From the NCBI RefSeq assembly GCF_000148585.2, contig NZ_CP028414.1, positions 1,355,501 to 1,419,500 on the forward strand: a DNA stretch of 64,000 nt. The letters run 5' to 3'. The position numbers and the translations under genes were made by a program. Shown here one piece after another: positions 54,776 to 64,000 of this stretch (its first letter is position 1; every line of letters starts with the position of its first letter). Source of the stretch: Streptococcus mitis NCTC 12261. GTDB lineage: Bacteria; Bacillota; Bacilli; Lactobacillales; Streptococcaceae. Below the pieces are notes generated by a model that saw only the letters and a list, made by a program, of their open reading frames with translations, had not been told where the DNA came from and made no database searches.

Positions 54776-56008
54776 TTAACGTCCTAATATTTTTTTGAAT
54801 AACTGAATAGCTTTGTATTTTAAAGGTGATGGATGGTAACGGAAAGTACCCGCTTTGCGTACAATATAGCCATTAAAATTTTGTTTAAAACGCAAAACAC
54901 CATCACTACCATCAAAAATCCCTTGAATCCCTAGGAAGTTGTATTTAGGGATCCCACGTTTTATGCTTTCCAACATAACATATTTCTGAAGCAAAGCTGG
55001 TGCATAAAATTTATTAAACTCAGTATAGGAACCACTAAAAAGATAGGTCGTTTCTTGAGGCATATAAATAAATAAACTACCTGCTAAGACAAGATCTTTC
55101 TCTCCATATTTTTCAATCAACTCTCGTGCTTCTGCTTTTCGAACTTCAAAGCTTTCATACTGCCTAGCCAATTCTTTGTGTTCTTTTTTCTTTTGTGCAG
55201 AATCTGGATATTGTTCTAATAAGAGTAGTGAGGTAGCTATTTTTTCAGATAATTCTTTTTGCTTATGTATTAAATTTTGTATATATTCTCCTAAATTTAG
55301 ATTAGCAATTACAAACTCCGCTTGTTCTCCAAATGAATCATAAAAGTGCTCATAATATTCTAAACTTTTATCACTATATTCTCTACGTTCAGAGGTTTCT
55401 TTTGTTATATTCTTAAAAATTGAAAGTTCTTCACGATTTAATTTTTTCAACTGAATACCAAATGTATCAGCCTTTTTCACCAAAGCTTTCCCCTTTTTAC
55501 TAAAACTGTTAAGCAAGGTCTTTTCAGTTAGCTCATTCAAATCTTTACAATATAACCAATCCGGTTCTCCACCTGGGTAACCTGTTTTTAAACCATCAAA
55601 TTGATAACCTAAATCAGTCAAACCTTGAATAATACTTTTTTTCTCAGCATCTATTGGATTACCTTCACCATCAAAAGTTTGATAAGTTTCATAAGGTTTT
55701 ACAAGCAACTCTAATACACCATTTTGCTTGGCATATTCTTTTAACTCCGCATAAAAAACTGGGAGAGCATCTTGTTGGGTATAAATCGGCCCCGAATTGA
55801 TCTCCATATGTAGGCCACCCAGCATGGGCAAGCTATAAACCAGAGCTGCAACTTGAATTTCTCCTTCTTGTTTCAATGCAAGATAAACAATTCGAGCCCC
55901 TCTTTTTTCTAACAAGTCCCCCATCTGGACAGATTGCATAAAAGAACGAGAAGAGACCTGATCAGAATAAGCTTGAAATTCTTCTTTTGTGAGTGTAATT
56001 AATGCCAT
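54776..56008 (-). CDS. murN: MurN, peptidoglycan branch aminoacyltransferase
   Basis: 410 aa, FemXAB fold. FMQSVQMGDLLEKRG (about 23-37) and the C-terminal IPKYNFLGIQGIFDGSDGVLRFKQNF are typical. A helical arm (about 235-300) may bind tRNA. MurN adds the second residue (Ala) from Ala-tRNA to the MurM-modified lipid II stem. It starts 4 bp after murM. Confidence 0.92.
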   Translation of the reverse strand: MALITLTKEEFQAYSDQVSSRSFMQSVQMGDLLEKRGARIVYLALKQEGEIQVAALVYSLPMLGGLHMEINSGPIYTQQDALPVFYAELKEYAKQNGVLELLVKPYETYQTFDGEGNPIDAEKKSIIQGLTDLGYQFDGLKTGYPGGEPDWLYCKDLNELTEKTLLNSFSKKGKALVKKADTFGIQLKKLNREELSIFKNITKETSERREYSDKSLEYYEHFYDSFGEQAEFVIANLNLGEYIQNLIHKQKELSEKIATSLLLLEQYPDSAQKKKEHKELARQYESFEVRKAEARELIEKYGEKDLVLAGSLFIYMPQETTYLFSGSYTEFNKFYAPALLQKYVMLESIKRGIPKYNFLGIQGIFDGSDGVLRFKQNFNGYIVRKAGTFRYHPSPLKYKAIQLFKKILGR

Positions 56009-56012
56009 GTAC

Positions 56013-57236
56013 TTACCTTCTATGATGTTTTGTTCTTAATGCCTTGCGAAAATCAAGAGCGATTCTTAACAGAGAATAAAGAGGATGGGTGGGCATTGTA
56101 AACTCACCCAAGTATTCTTCAATCGTTGGATTAAATTTTTCCTTAAAATGGTAAAGTCCACCATTGAGAGAGTTTTCAACACCACCTAAATTTTGCCACA
56201 CCATACCTCGCTCAAAAGCATAGCGAGCTGTTTCATACCAAGCTAAAATTGGTGCATTATAACGTTTAAAAGCATCATCCATACCAGCATATAGATTAAC
56301 AGAGGTATTACCAAATTCCAAACTCAAAGTAGCTGCTAAAGGAATGTTTGATTTTTCTTCATTCAGATATCTCTGCAAGAAATCTCTTTCTTCTACCAAA
56401 CGCTCTTTTTCCTTCTTCTGGGCTTCTACTTTTGAAGTTCGAGTCGACTCAGTAAACGCTTCTTCCAACGCTAAGTTTTTCGCTAACTGTTCTTCTAATT
56501 CTCGTAAACGCTTAGCGATATCCAGAGTAGCCAGCGTAATGTAGGCCTTGTCCTTAAAATTATCTAACAATTTTTTATAATAGGCTTCATTCCTCAAATG
56601 GATATCTTTTCGCTTCTCAGTTTTTTTCATCAAAAACGAGAAAGATTCTAACAATTCATCTCTACCAATCTGAATCTCTACACCCTTATTTCGAGCGGAT
56701 CGAATAGCTTGTTTTGTTGACTTGCAAAGTTTATCTTCTGTAAAATTTTCCTTGTATACTTTTGCCTGAATACGAGGCTGAATGGTATCTCCCATTCCAT
56801 CGGTCTTTCCTGACCACCTTACTCCCATTCTTTGCAAATTTTCAATAATAGCCATATTTTCAGGATATTCTATTTTTTCATGCTTGATTGAACTTTGCGA
56901 TAGGCAAATACTTGGGTCAAAAATCACAAAAATCGCTCTCTTGCTTCGAGCATAGGACTTAATGGATTGAAGAACAAAGTTCAAGAGTTCAGCATCCTTA
57001 TAATCTAATACAGGACCTCTTGGGATATAAAACATTCTATAGCCTAGAGGAAGAGTTTTAATCAAAATACTAGCTGTAGCCAGTAATTTATCTCCTCGGT
57101 AGGCGCCAAACTTTTCATGTTGCCAATCAGACTTAACCTCTTCCCAAGCACTACTTTGTAATACATTGACTAATTCATGTTCTTTAACAAACTGATCATA
57201 TTCTAATGTGGGAATGCCAATTTGATAACGATACAT
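56013..57236 (-). CDS. murM: MurM, peptidoglycan branch aminoacyltransferase
   Basis: 407 aa. LQSSAWEEVKSDWQHEKFG (about 26-44) and MFYIPRGPVLDY (about 68-79) match FemXAB members. A long charged helical arm (about 235-300) and C-terminal NGGLYHFKEKFNP complete it. MurM adds Ser or Ala from charged tRNA to the stem lysine, making the branched muropeptides linked to penicillin resistance. S. mitis-type alleles are the donors of mosaic pneumococcal murM. I do not predict Ser or Ala preference. Confidence 0.93.
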   Translation of the reverse strand: MYRYQIGIPTLEYDQFVKEHELVNVLQSSAWEEVKSDWQHEKFGAYRGDKLLATASILIKTLPLGYRMFYIPRGPVLDYKDAELLNFVLQSIKSYARSKRAIFVIFDPSICLSQSSIKHEKIEYPENMAIIENLQRMGVRWSGKTDGMGDTIQPRIQAKVYKENFTEDKLCKSTKQAIRSARNKGVEIQIGRDELLESFSFLMKKTEKRKDIHLRNEAYYKKLLDNFKDKAYITLATLDIAKRLRELEEQLAKNLALEEAFTESTRTSKVEAQKKEKERLVEERDFLQRYLNEEKSNIPLAATLSLEFGNTSVNLYAGMDDAFKRYNAPILAWYETARYAFERGMVWQNLGGVENSLNGGLYHFKEKFNPTIEEYLGEFTMPTHPLYSLLRIALDFRKALRTKHHRR

Positions 57237-57369
57237 CTCTTACTCTCTTTCCAACAATAATAGAATTTAACTACTATTCTACTATTTTTGTTTAGAAAGT
57301 CTAGTAAAAACATATTTTAGTTTCTATTCCATAGAAGACATGGTTATTGAAAGAGTAATACAAACTAAA

Positions 57370-58167
<798 letters not shown>

Positions 58168-58215
58168 CTATAAGAAAAAGCCGAAATTCGACTTTCTCTC
58201 CGTTTATTTCATCGC

Positions 58216-59877
58216 TTATTTTGCTTCCATGACTACTGGTAAAATAGCTGGACGACGCTTAGTCTGGTCAAAGAGATACTTGGTCAGATTATCACGAACC
58301 TTCCCTTTAAGATCTGCCCAGTCAAAGTCATCTCCTTGAAGATAGTCTTCTACCGTCTGATTAATCAATTCTGAACTTTCACGGAGAATATCACGGCTCT
58401 TCTTGAGATAAACAAATCCACGCGTGTGAACACGAGCCTTGGCCACAATTTTCTTCTCACGACGGTTAACGGTGATTGCGACGATGAAAATTCCATCTTC
58501 TGACAAGACCTTACGGTCACGAAGAACCACATTACCAACATCACCAATAGCATTCCCGTCAATCAAGACATCCCCTGCCGAAACCGCTCCAGCTGGGACA
58601 AAGTCTCCATTCTCATAAGCCATGCTGGTTCCCTTTTTAGGGATAAAAATGCGTTCTGGCAACATTCCAACTGCCATAGCAGCCTTAGCATGAGCATCTA
58701 ACTCACGATATTCCCCTTGAATTGGGAAGAGATACTTGGGTTGCAAGAGGTTGATCATCAACTGCAAGTCACGCGCATTTCCGTGACCTGACACACGCAA
58801 ACTTTGGGTGATCAGTTTAACAACCCCGCCAGCTTGATAAATCATGTTTTCCACACGCGCCATAACTGCTTCTTTAGCGATAGACGGAGTGGTTACGATA
58901 TAGACCAAGTCACCGTCCTTGATTTCCACATAACGGTGGCGACCAATCGACATTTTGCGAAGACCGTTGATAGGCTCACCCATACGACCTGTCTCAAGAA
59001 TAATCAACTCATGGTCTTCAAAGCGAGACATATCTTTTGGTTTAATCAAAAGACTTTCGTTAGCTAGAGACAATTTCTTGAGGCGAATAGCAGTACGGAC
59101 GATATTTTCAATATCAAATCCTGTCAAGACCACACGACGGCCTGTTGCATCCGCAGCATCAAACACCTGCTGGATACGAGAGAGGTTGCTAGCTACTGCT
59201 GCAACAATGATACGACCATCCCAGTCCGAAATGGTTTGAGTAATCTCGTCCCCAACTTCACTTTCGCTAGCCACTTGGATATTACTGTCCGCATTGGCTG
59301 AATCGCTAAGAAGAGCTAGAACTCCATCACGACCGATTTCTGCCAAACGAGCGAAGTCTGTGGCATAAGATTCACTAGCTGTCTGGTCAAATTTGAAGTC
59401 ACCTGTATAAACGATACTACCTTCAGCTGTCTTCAAGACAACACCCAAACTTTCTGGGATAGAGTGGGTCGTACGGAAGAAGGACACCACAGTCCCTCCA
59501 AAATCTATCTCCGTATCCTCATCAATGACATGGAAATCATTGAATTTCTTAACTGTGTCATTTCCTTTGACAAAAAGTTTGGCCAACTCAATGGTTAACT
59601 CAGAGCCAAATACAGGTACCTTGGCTTCAGCTAAGAGATAAGGCAGAGCACCAATGGCATCCGCATGCCCGTGGGTCAAGAAAACCCCAGCAATACGGTC
59701 GCTATTTTCAAAAAGGTAGTCCATATTAGGAATGACTACGTCCACCCCTAGTTGTTCATTTTCAGGGTATTTTAGACCTGCATCCAAAACGAAAATAGAC
59801 CCATCGATTTCAGCGATATACATATTTTTCCCATTTTCACGTACACCACCAAGTGTTGTTAAACTGATATTACTCAT
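58216..59877 (-). CDS. rnjA: Ribonuclease J1
   Basis: 553 aa. Beta-lactamase fold with LTHGHADAIGALPYLL (metal site HxHxD, about 67-80) and the beta-CASP inserts with GNAxxLQ-like HGNARDLQLM. C-terminal domain follows. It is an essential 5' exo- and endonuclease for mRNA decay in Gram-positives lacking RNase E. Confidence 0.94.
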   Translation of the reverse strand: MSNISLTTLGGVRENGKNMYIAEIDGSIFVLDAGLKYPENEQLGVDVVIPNMDYLFENSDRIAGVFLTHGHADAIGALPYLLAEAKVPVFGSELTIELAKLFVKGNDTVKKFNDFHVIDEDTEIDFGGTVVSFFRTTHSIPESLGVVLKTAEGSIVYTGDFKFDQTASESYATDFARLAEIGRDGVLALLSDSANADSNIQVASESEVGDEITQTISDWDGRIIVAAVASNLSRIQQVFDAADATGRRVVLTGFDIENIVRTAIRLKKLSLANESLLIKPKDMSRFEDHELIILETGRMGEPINGLRKMSIGRHRYVEIKDGDLVYIVTTPSIAKEAVMARVENMIYQAGGVVKLITQSLRVSGHGNARDLQLMINLLQPKYLFPIQGEYRELDAHAKAAMAVGMLPERIFIPKKGTSMAYENGDFVPAGAVSAGDVLIDGNAIGDVGNVVLRDRKVLSEDGIFIVAITVNRREKKIVAKARVHTRGFVYLKKSRDILRESSELINQTVEDYLQGDDFDWADLKGKVRDNLTKYLFDQTKRRPAILPVVMEAK

Positions 59878-59967
59878 TTTTCCTCCGAAAGCTTAGTTTA
59901 TCTTGATTATAGGGTTGCTTGCCCTTTTATTCTAAAAGCATTACTTTTAGCCGAATCTTTTCCTACC

Positions 59968-59973
59968 ATTATA
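59968..59973 (-). promoter_or_regulatory. Extended -10 promoter of the RNase J gene
   Basis: TGG-TATAAT on the minus strand, giving a leader of about 85 nt before the ATG at 59877. Confidence 0.6.
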
Positions 59974-60015
59974 CCATTTTTTTGATGATTTTCAAAATGA
60001 AGATTTGTTTTCAAA

Positions 60016-60039
60016 AAAGAGCTGGTTTCCCAACTCTTT
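60016..60039 (-). terminator. recJ terminator
   Basis: AAAGAGCTGG pairs with CCAACTCTTT with one mismatch and a 4-nt loop; T-run on the minus strand. Confidence 0.85.
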
Positions 60040-60047
60040 CCTATGAT

Positions 60048-62283
60048 CTACTCTTTTTCCATTAAAAAGTCATAAATTGCTTGCACGGTACCCAGCGCCA
60101 TCATTTCTTGGTCTTTGACGGTTTGTTTGAGATTTTGGTAAATCTGACTTTCTCCGATTTCCCGCTTTGGCGCTTCTTTATTGACTGTCATAACCCCATC
60201 TTTGATTACCACAAAACCTAATTCTTCAAATATTTGAATCATTTTGACCAGCAAGATTTGCTGAATATTAAGATAAGCTGCCAAATCTTTCAGCTTGTAG
60301 CGAATATCAAACTCTGGAAACTGGTAGATGGTCTTGTACAATTTGGCAAAACTGCTCTCTAGTCCCATACCCTGTCAGATAGTAGGCCTTGTCAATATCA
60401 TTTTTGAAATAGACAGCAGAGAAATTTTGTTCCTGAAAAATGGTCTTCAGCTGAGTAATATCCTCAGGAATGGTTTTCACGACAATAGCTTCACTATTTA
60501 CTAGATTCGGAAATTCTCCAGCAAAATCCAAGACTGGAACCCCTTCTGGCAAAACTGCATTCTTCCCACGGATGTTAAAAAGTTGAACACCCTCCACACG
60601 CGCATCCACCATCATCAACTGGAGGGCAGTTTGCCCATTCCATTGGTTGACAGACAATTTGACTGCCAGCTCTAGATTCTTGGTTTGAGAAAACTCTGTC
60701 GCCCATCTGCCTTGGCCAAAGGCCACCACTTCAAAACTAGCCTCACCCTTAGAAATTTTCAGTTTGAGATGGGCATTGCCTGCCCCCATGGTACGGGCAC
60801 TTTCGACCTGAAAATCCTTTATATAAAAGACAGGTTTCTGATTGTCCATGCCAAAAGGTGCCAAACGTTCAAAACTTTTGACTGTTTCCAAGCTAAGTGC
60901 TTCCAAATCCAATTCTTCATCTAGATTTAACTTGTTCTTGCCAGCAGCATCCGCTCCTTTTTCACGGACATAATCTTCCAAAACCTGAGATAAATCTGAG
61001 AGTTTCTCAACTTCCAGCGTCATTCCTGCTGCACCAGCATGACCGCCAAATGCGATAAAGAGGTCGCGATGGGGATCTAGGGCTTCAAAAATATCGACCG
61101 CTTCCACACTACGAGCACTACCCTTGGCACGACCGTCCTCTATATTGAGAACAATGACTGTCTGCCCTAGTTCTTCCAACAAACGACCAGCGACGATACC
61201 CAGAACCCCAGGATTCCAGCCTTCCTTAGCCAAGACTTGGACCTTCTTCTCAGGGTCCACCATGGTCTTAGCTTCTTCATAGATAGACTGGACGATTTCC
61301 TTGCGCTCTTCGTTTTTCTGATGAATCATGAGAGCAATCTCATGTGCTTCCTCATCATCAAAGCCAGTCAGCAAATCAATGGCAGGATTGGGATCATCCA
61401 AACGGCCCAAGGCATTCAAACGAGGGGCAATCTGGAAACCAACCGTTTCTTCTGTTACTTCGTTGGCAGCAATCCCAGCCATGTCCAGCATTTCTTGCAG
61501 ACCAATGCGCTGGGTATGTCCCAACATCTCCAGACCATACTGAACCAAGATACGGTTTTCATCCGTCAAACTCACCATATCAGCAATGGTACCAATAGCG
61601 ACCAAATCAAGCAATTCCACTTGTACTTCTTCTAAAAGGGCACAAGCCAGCTTGAAAGCAACTCCACAACCAGCCAAATATTTGAAAGGATAGTTCGCAT
61701 CCGGATGTTCAGGATGGACAATAGCATAGGCATCTGGTAAGGTTTCAGGCATGGAATGGTGGTCAGTCACAATGACATCCACTCCCATAGACTGGGCCAG
61801 GTCAATGGCCTCATGACCCGCAACCCCATTATCCACCGTCACAATCAAGGAAATTCCTTCTTGCTCGATAAAGTATTTGTAAACACTGGCATTAGGTCCA
61901 TAACCGTCGGTAAAACGATTGGGCAGATAAACCCGGCACTCGGCACCAAGCTGTTCCAAACTTTCCTTCACAATAGAAGCCGAAGTCATACCATCCGCAT
62001 CGTAGTCTCCATAGACGAGAATATTTTCCCCTTCTTCAATGGCCTGACGAATCCGTTCCACTGCCTTGTCCATATCATGGAGTAGATAAGGGTCATGCAA
62101 GTCCTCTAAAGAAGGCTCTAAAAACTTCTTCAGACTTTCTTGGTCCTGAATCCCCCTCTCAAATAATAACCGAGCCACCTCAGGACCCAGTCCAGCCTTC
62201 TTGGCTATCTTTGTAAAATCCGCATCTTCTACCTGCGGGGCAAACTGCCATTCATAAGTAGGTGTTATCAAAAAGACATCCAC
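60048..62283 (-). pseudogene. recJ: RecJ single-strand exonuclease, frameshifted near the 3' end
   Basis: The first frame (60307-62283, 658 aa) contains the DHH core (YGDYDADGMTSA, about 89-100; TDHHSMP; HPEHPDANYP), DHHA1 (AFGGHAGAAGMTLE) and the OB fold. It then ends in an unrelated tail CQIVQDHLPVSRV after YGTREQF. The expected continuation AKLYKTIYQFPEFDIRYKLKDLAAYL lies in the next frame and runs to 60048. One extra base in the AAAA at 60348-60351 explains it. About 95 C-terminal residues of the Firmicute ssDNA-exonuclease C-terminal domain are thus lost. The catalytic part is whole, so partial function is possible. Confidence 0.82.
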
Positions 62284-62384
62284 TCTTTCTAAGAATTCTC
62301 TTGCTTCATTATAACACGATTTAGGCTTTTTCTCTATCCAGATTGCTTTTTTATAAAATTTTAGTGAATTTTTTCAGATATGAT

Positions 62385-62413
62385 TTGACAAGACAAATCT
62401 TTTGGTGTAGAAT
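62385..62413 (+). promoter_or_regulatory. Promoter of the amino-acid ABC transporter operon
   Basis: Consensus -35 TTGACA (62385-62390), 17-nt spacer, -10 TAGAAT (62408-62413) preceded by GTG. The start would be near 62420, with AAAGGAG before the ATG. Confidence 0.8.
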
Positions 62414-62447
62414 CATGTTATAAAATCTAACACAAAGGAGATTCCTT

Positions 62448-63206
62448 ATGGCTTTAGTAGAATTTGAACACGTCGAAAAATATTACGGAGACTACCACGC
62501 ACTCCGCGACATCAATCTCCGTTTTGAAAAAGGGCAAGTCGTTGTCCTCCTAGGCCCTTCTGGTTCTGGAAAATCCACTCTTATCCGCACCATCAATGGT
62601 TTGGAGGCTGTTGATAAAGGAAGCCTTCTAGTAAATGGTCACCAAGTTGCTGGTGCCAGCCAGAAAGATTTAGTACCGCTTCGCAAGGAAGTCGGTATGG
62701 TTTTCCAGCATTTCAACCTCTATCCACACAGAACGGTGTTAGAAAATATAACACTAGCTCCCATAAAAGTTCTAGGAATTGATAAAATAGAAGCTGAAAA
62801 AACAGCCCAAAAATATCTGGAATTTGTAAATATGTGGGACAAGAAAGATTCTTATCCAGCCATGCTATCTGGTGGACAAAAACAACGGATTGCCATCGCA
62901 CGTGGACTCGCTATGCATCCTGAACTCCTCCTCTTTGATGAGCCAACATCTGCTCTTGACCCTGAAACCATCGGCGATGTTCTGGCAGTTATGCAAAAAT
63001 TAGCCCACGATGGTATGAATATGATTGTCGTGACCCATGAAATGGGCTTCGCCCGTGAAGTTGCGGACCGCATCATCTTTATGGCTGATGGAGAGGTTTT
63101 GGTGGATACGACAGATGTTGATGACTTTTTCGACAATCCAAGTGAACCTCGTGCCCAACAATTCCTCAGCAAAATCATCAACCACGAAAGTGACAAAGTC
63201 AAATAA
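62448..63206 (+). CDS. Polar amino-acid ABC transporter ATPase
   Basis: 252 aa. Walker A GPSGSGKST (about 36-44), Q-loop VFQHFNLYPH, signature LSGGQKQR (about 141-148), Walker B LLFDEPTSALDPE and switch His in VVTHEM. It is of the GlnQ type. It powers uptake with the binding protein that follows 10 bp later. It is divergent from recJ. Confidence 0.93.
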   Translation: MALVEFEHVEKYYGDYHALRDINLRFEKGQVVVLLGPSGSGKSTLIRTINGLEAVDKGSLLVNGHQVAGASQKDLVPLRKEVGMVFQHFNLYPHRTVLENITLAPIKVLGIDKIEAEKTAQKYLEFVNMWDKKDSYPAMLSGGQKQRIAIARGLAMHPELLLFDEPTSALDPETIGDVLAVMQKLAHDGMNMIVVTHEMGFAREVADRIIFMADGEVLVDTTDVDDFFDNPSEPRAQQFLSKIINHESDKVK

Positions 63207-63216
63207 GGAGGCGCCT

Positions 63217-64000
63217 ATGAAAAAGAAATTCTTTTTATCCGCATTATTGATTAGCCTTTTGGGCCTTGCTGCTGCAAAACCAGTTCAGGCTGATACCAGT
63301 GTCGCAGACATTCAAAAGAGAGGCGAGCTGGTTGTCGGTGTAAAACAAGACGTTCCCAATTTCGGCTACAAGGATCCTAAGACAGGGACCTATTCTGGTA
63401 TCGAAACAGACTTGGCCAAGATGGTAGCAGATGAACTCAAGGTCAAGGTTCGCTATGTGCCTGTTACCGCACAAACTCGTGGACCACTTCTAGACAATGA
63501 ACAGGTCGATATGGATATCGCAACCTTTACCATCACAGACGAACGCAAAAAACTCTACAACTTTACCAGTCCCTACTACACGGACGCATCTGGCTTTTTG
63601 GTCAATAAATCTGCCAAAATCAAAAGCATTGAGGACCTAAACGGAAAAACCATCGGTGTTGCCCAAGGTTCCATCACCCAACGCCTGATTACTGAACTGG
63701 GTAAAAAGAAAGGCCTGAAGTTTAAATTCGTCGAACTTGGTTCCTACCCAGAATTGATCACTTCCCTACACGCTCACCGTATTGATGCCTTTTCCGTTGA
63801 CCGCTCGATTTTGTCTGGCTACATCAGCAAACGCACAGTACTACTAGATGATAGTTTCAAGCCATCTGACTACGGTATCGTTACCAAGAAATCAAATACC
63901 GAACTCAACGACTATCTCGATAACTTGGTTACTAAATGGAGCAAGGATGGCAGTTTGCAGAAACTCTATGACCGTTACAAGCTCAAACCATCTAGTCATA
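63217..64000 (+). CDS. Amino-acid ABC transporter substrate-binding protein, 3' end outside the window
   Basis: 261 codons visible, no stop before the edge. The ATG has AAGGAGG at 5-nt spacing, overlapping the ATPase stop. The signal peptide MKKKFFLSALLISLLGLAAA ends near PVQA-DTS without a lipobox Cys, so the protein may be released or held by another partner. The mature part has the family-3 solute-binding pattern: GELVVGVKQDVPNFGY, DIATFTITDERKKLYNFTSPYY and GVAQGSITQ. The ligand is probably a polar amino acid. The permease gene must lie further right. Confidence 0.9.
   Translation, partial: MKKKFFLSALLISLLGLAAAKPVQADTSVADIQKRGELVVGVKQDVPNFGYKDPKTGTYSGIETDLAKMVADELKVKVRYVPVTAQTRGPLLDNEQVDMDIATFTITDERKKLYNFTSPYYTDASGFLVNKSAKIKSIEDLNGKTIGVAQGSITQRLITELGKKKGLKFKFVELGSYPELITSLHAHRIDAFSVDRSILSGYISKRTVLLDDSFKPSDYGIVTKKSNTELNDYLDNLVTKWSKDGSLQKLYDRYKLKPSSH

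Noticed and set aside
60048-60368. Independent 106-aa gene downstream of recJ
   Set aside because: Its sequence continues the RecJ C-terminal domain and its apparent start has no ribosome site; it is the displaced end of recJ.

Overview
The window is a low-GC Firmicute chromosome segment from the mitis group of Streptococcus, most likely S. mitis or a very close relative of S. pneumoniae. Supporting signs are three BOX elements, a LytC-type choline-binding lysozyme with 11 choline-binding repeats, the murM/murN pair, YSIRK/LPXTG wall proteins, an IS1167-like ISL3 element, and near-complete agreement with pneumococcal gene order as I remember it. Almost all genes are on the minus strand.

Layout. 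1-2033: the start of a YSIRK surface protein, divergent from a stand-alone Mga/RofA-type regulator. 2084-7540: yaaA, small and large membrane proteins of unknown function, a degenerate peptide deformylase and a MucBP-like LPXTG adhesin bracketed by two identical 28-bp terminators. 7679-11881: metal-ion export, with a P-type ATPase behind a manganese-type (yybP-ykoY) riboswitch and a divergent mntE. 11902-20420: a coupled dapB-cca-ABC-F operon behind an array of three structured ~112-bp units, then degV, a DUF1149 gene, and the c-di-AMP/cell-wall operon cdaA-cdaR-glmM. 20558-21949: a flavin reductase and a compact, unannotated Fst/par-type type I toxin-antitoxin locus. 21950-33413: whiA-yvcK-rapZ, ridA, engB, clpX, a 56-aa membrane peptide, dfr, dpr, lytC, tpiA, dnaD, metA and apt.

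33617-42691: a 2413-residue CshA-like fibrillar adhesin and an ISL3 element with a perfect 8-bp target duplication. This marks a synteny breakpoint. Left of it the genes follow the order remembered around pneumococcal SP_1547-SP_1577. Right of it they run backwards from rplA (SP_0631) to an amino-acid ABC transporter (SP_0609). These two places lie roughly symmetrically about the replication axis in pneumococcus, so a large inversion is the likely explanation.

42730-64000: rplK-rplA, ldcB, HIT, M42 peptidase, brnQ, rhodanese, UDG-like, pepV, nitroreductase, phosphoesterase, uvrC, a secreted-type metalloprotease, murM-murN, esterase, RNase J, a frameshifted recJ, and an amino-acid ABC transporter whose binding protein runs off the right edge.

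Most of the window is core housekeeping. The most notable signals are the Fst-type toxin-antitoxin locus, the three-unit structured repeat upstream of dapB, the recJ frameshift, the duplicated terminators around the adhesin gene, and BOX elements that supply or overlap stop codons.
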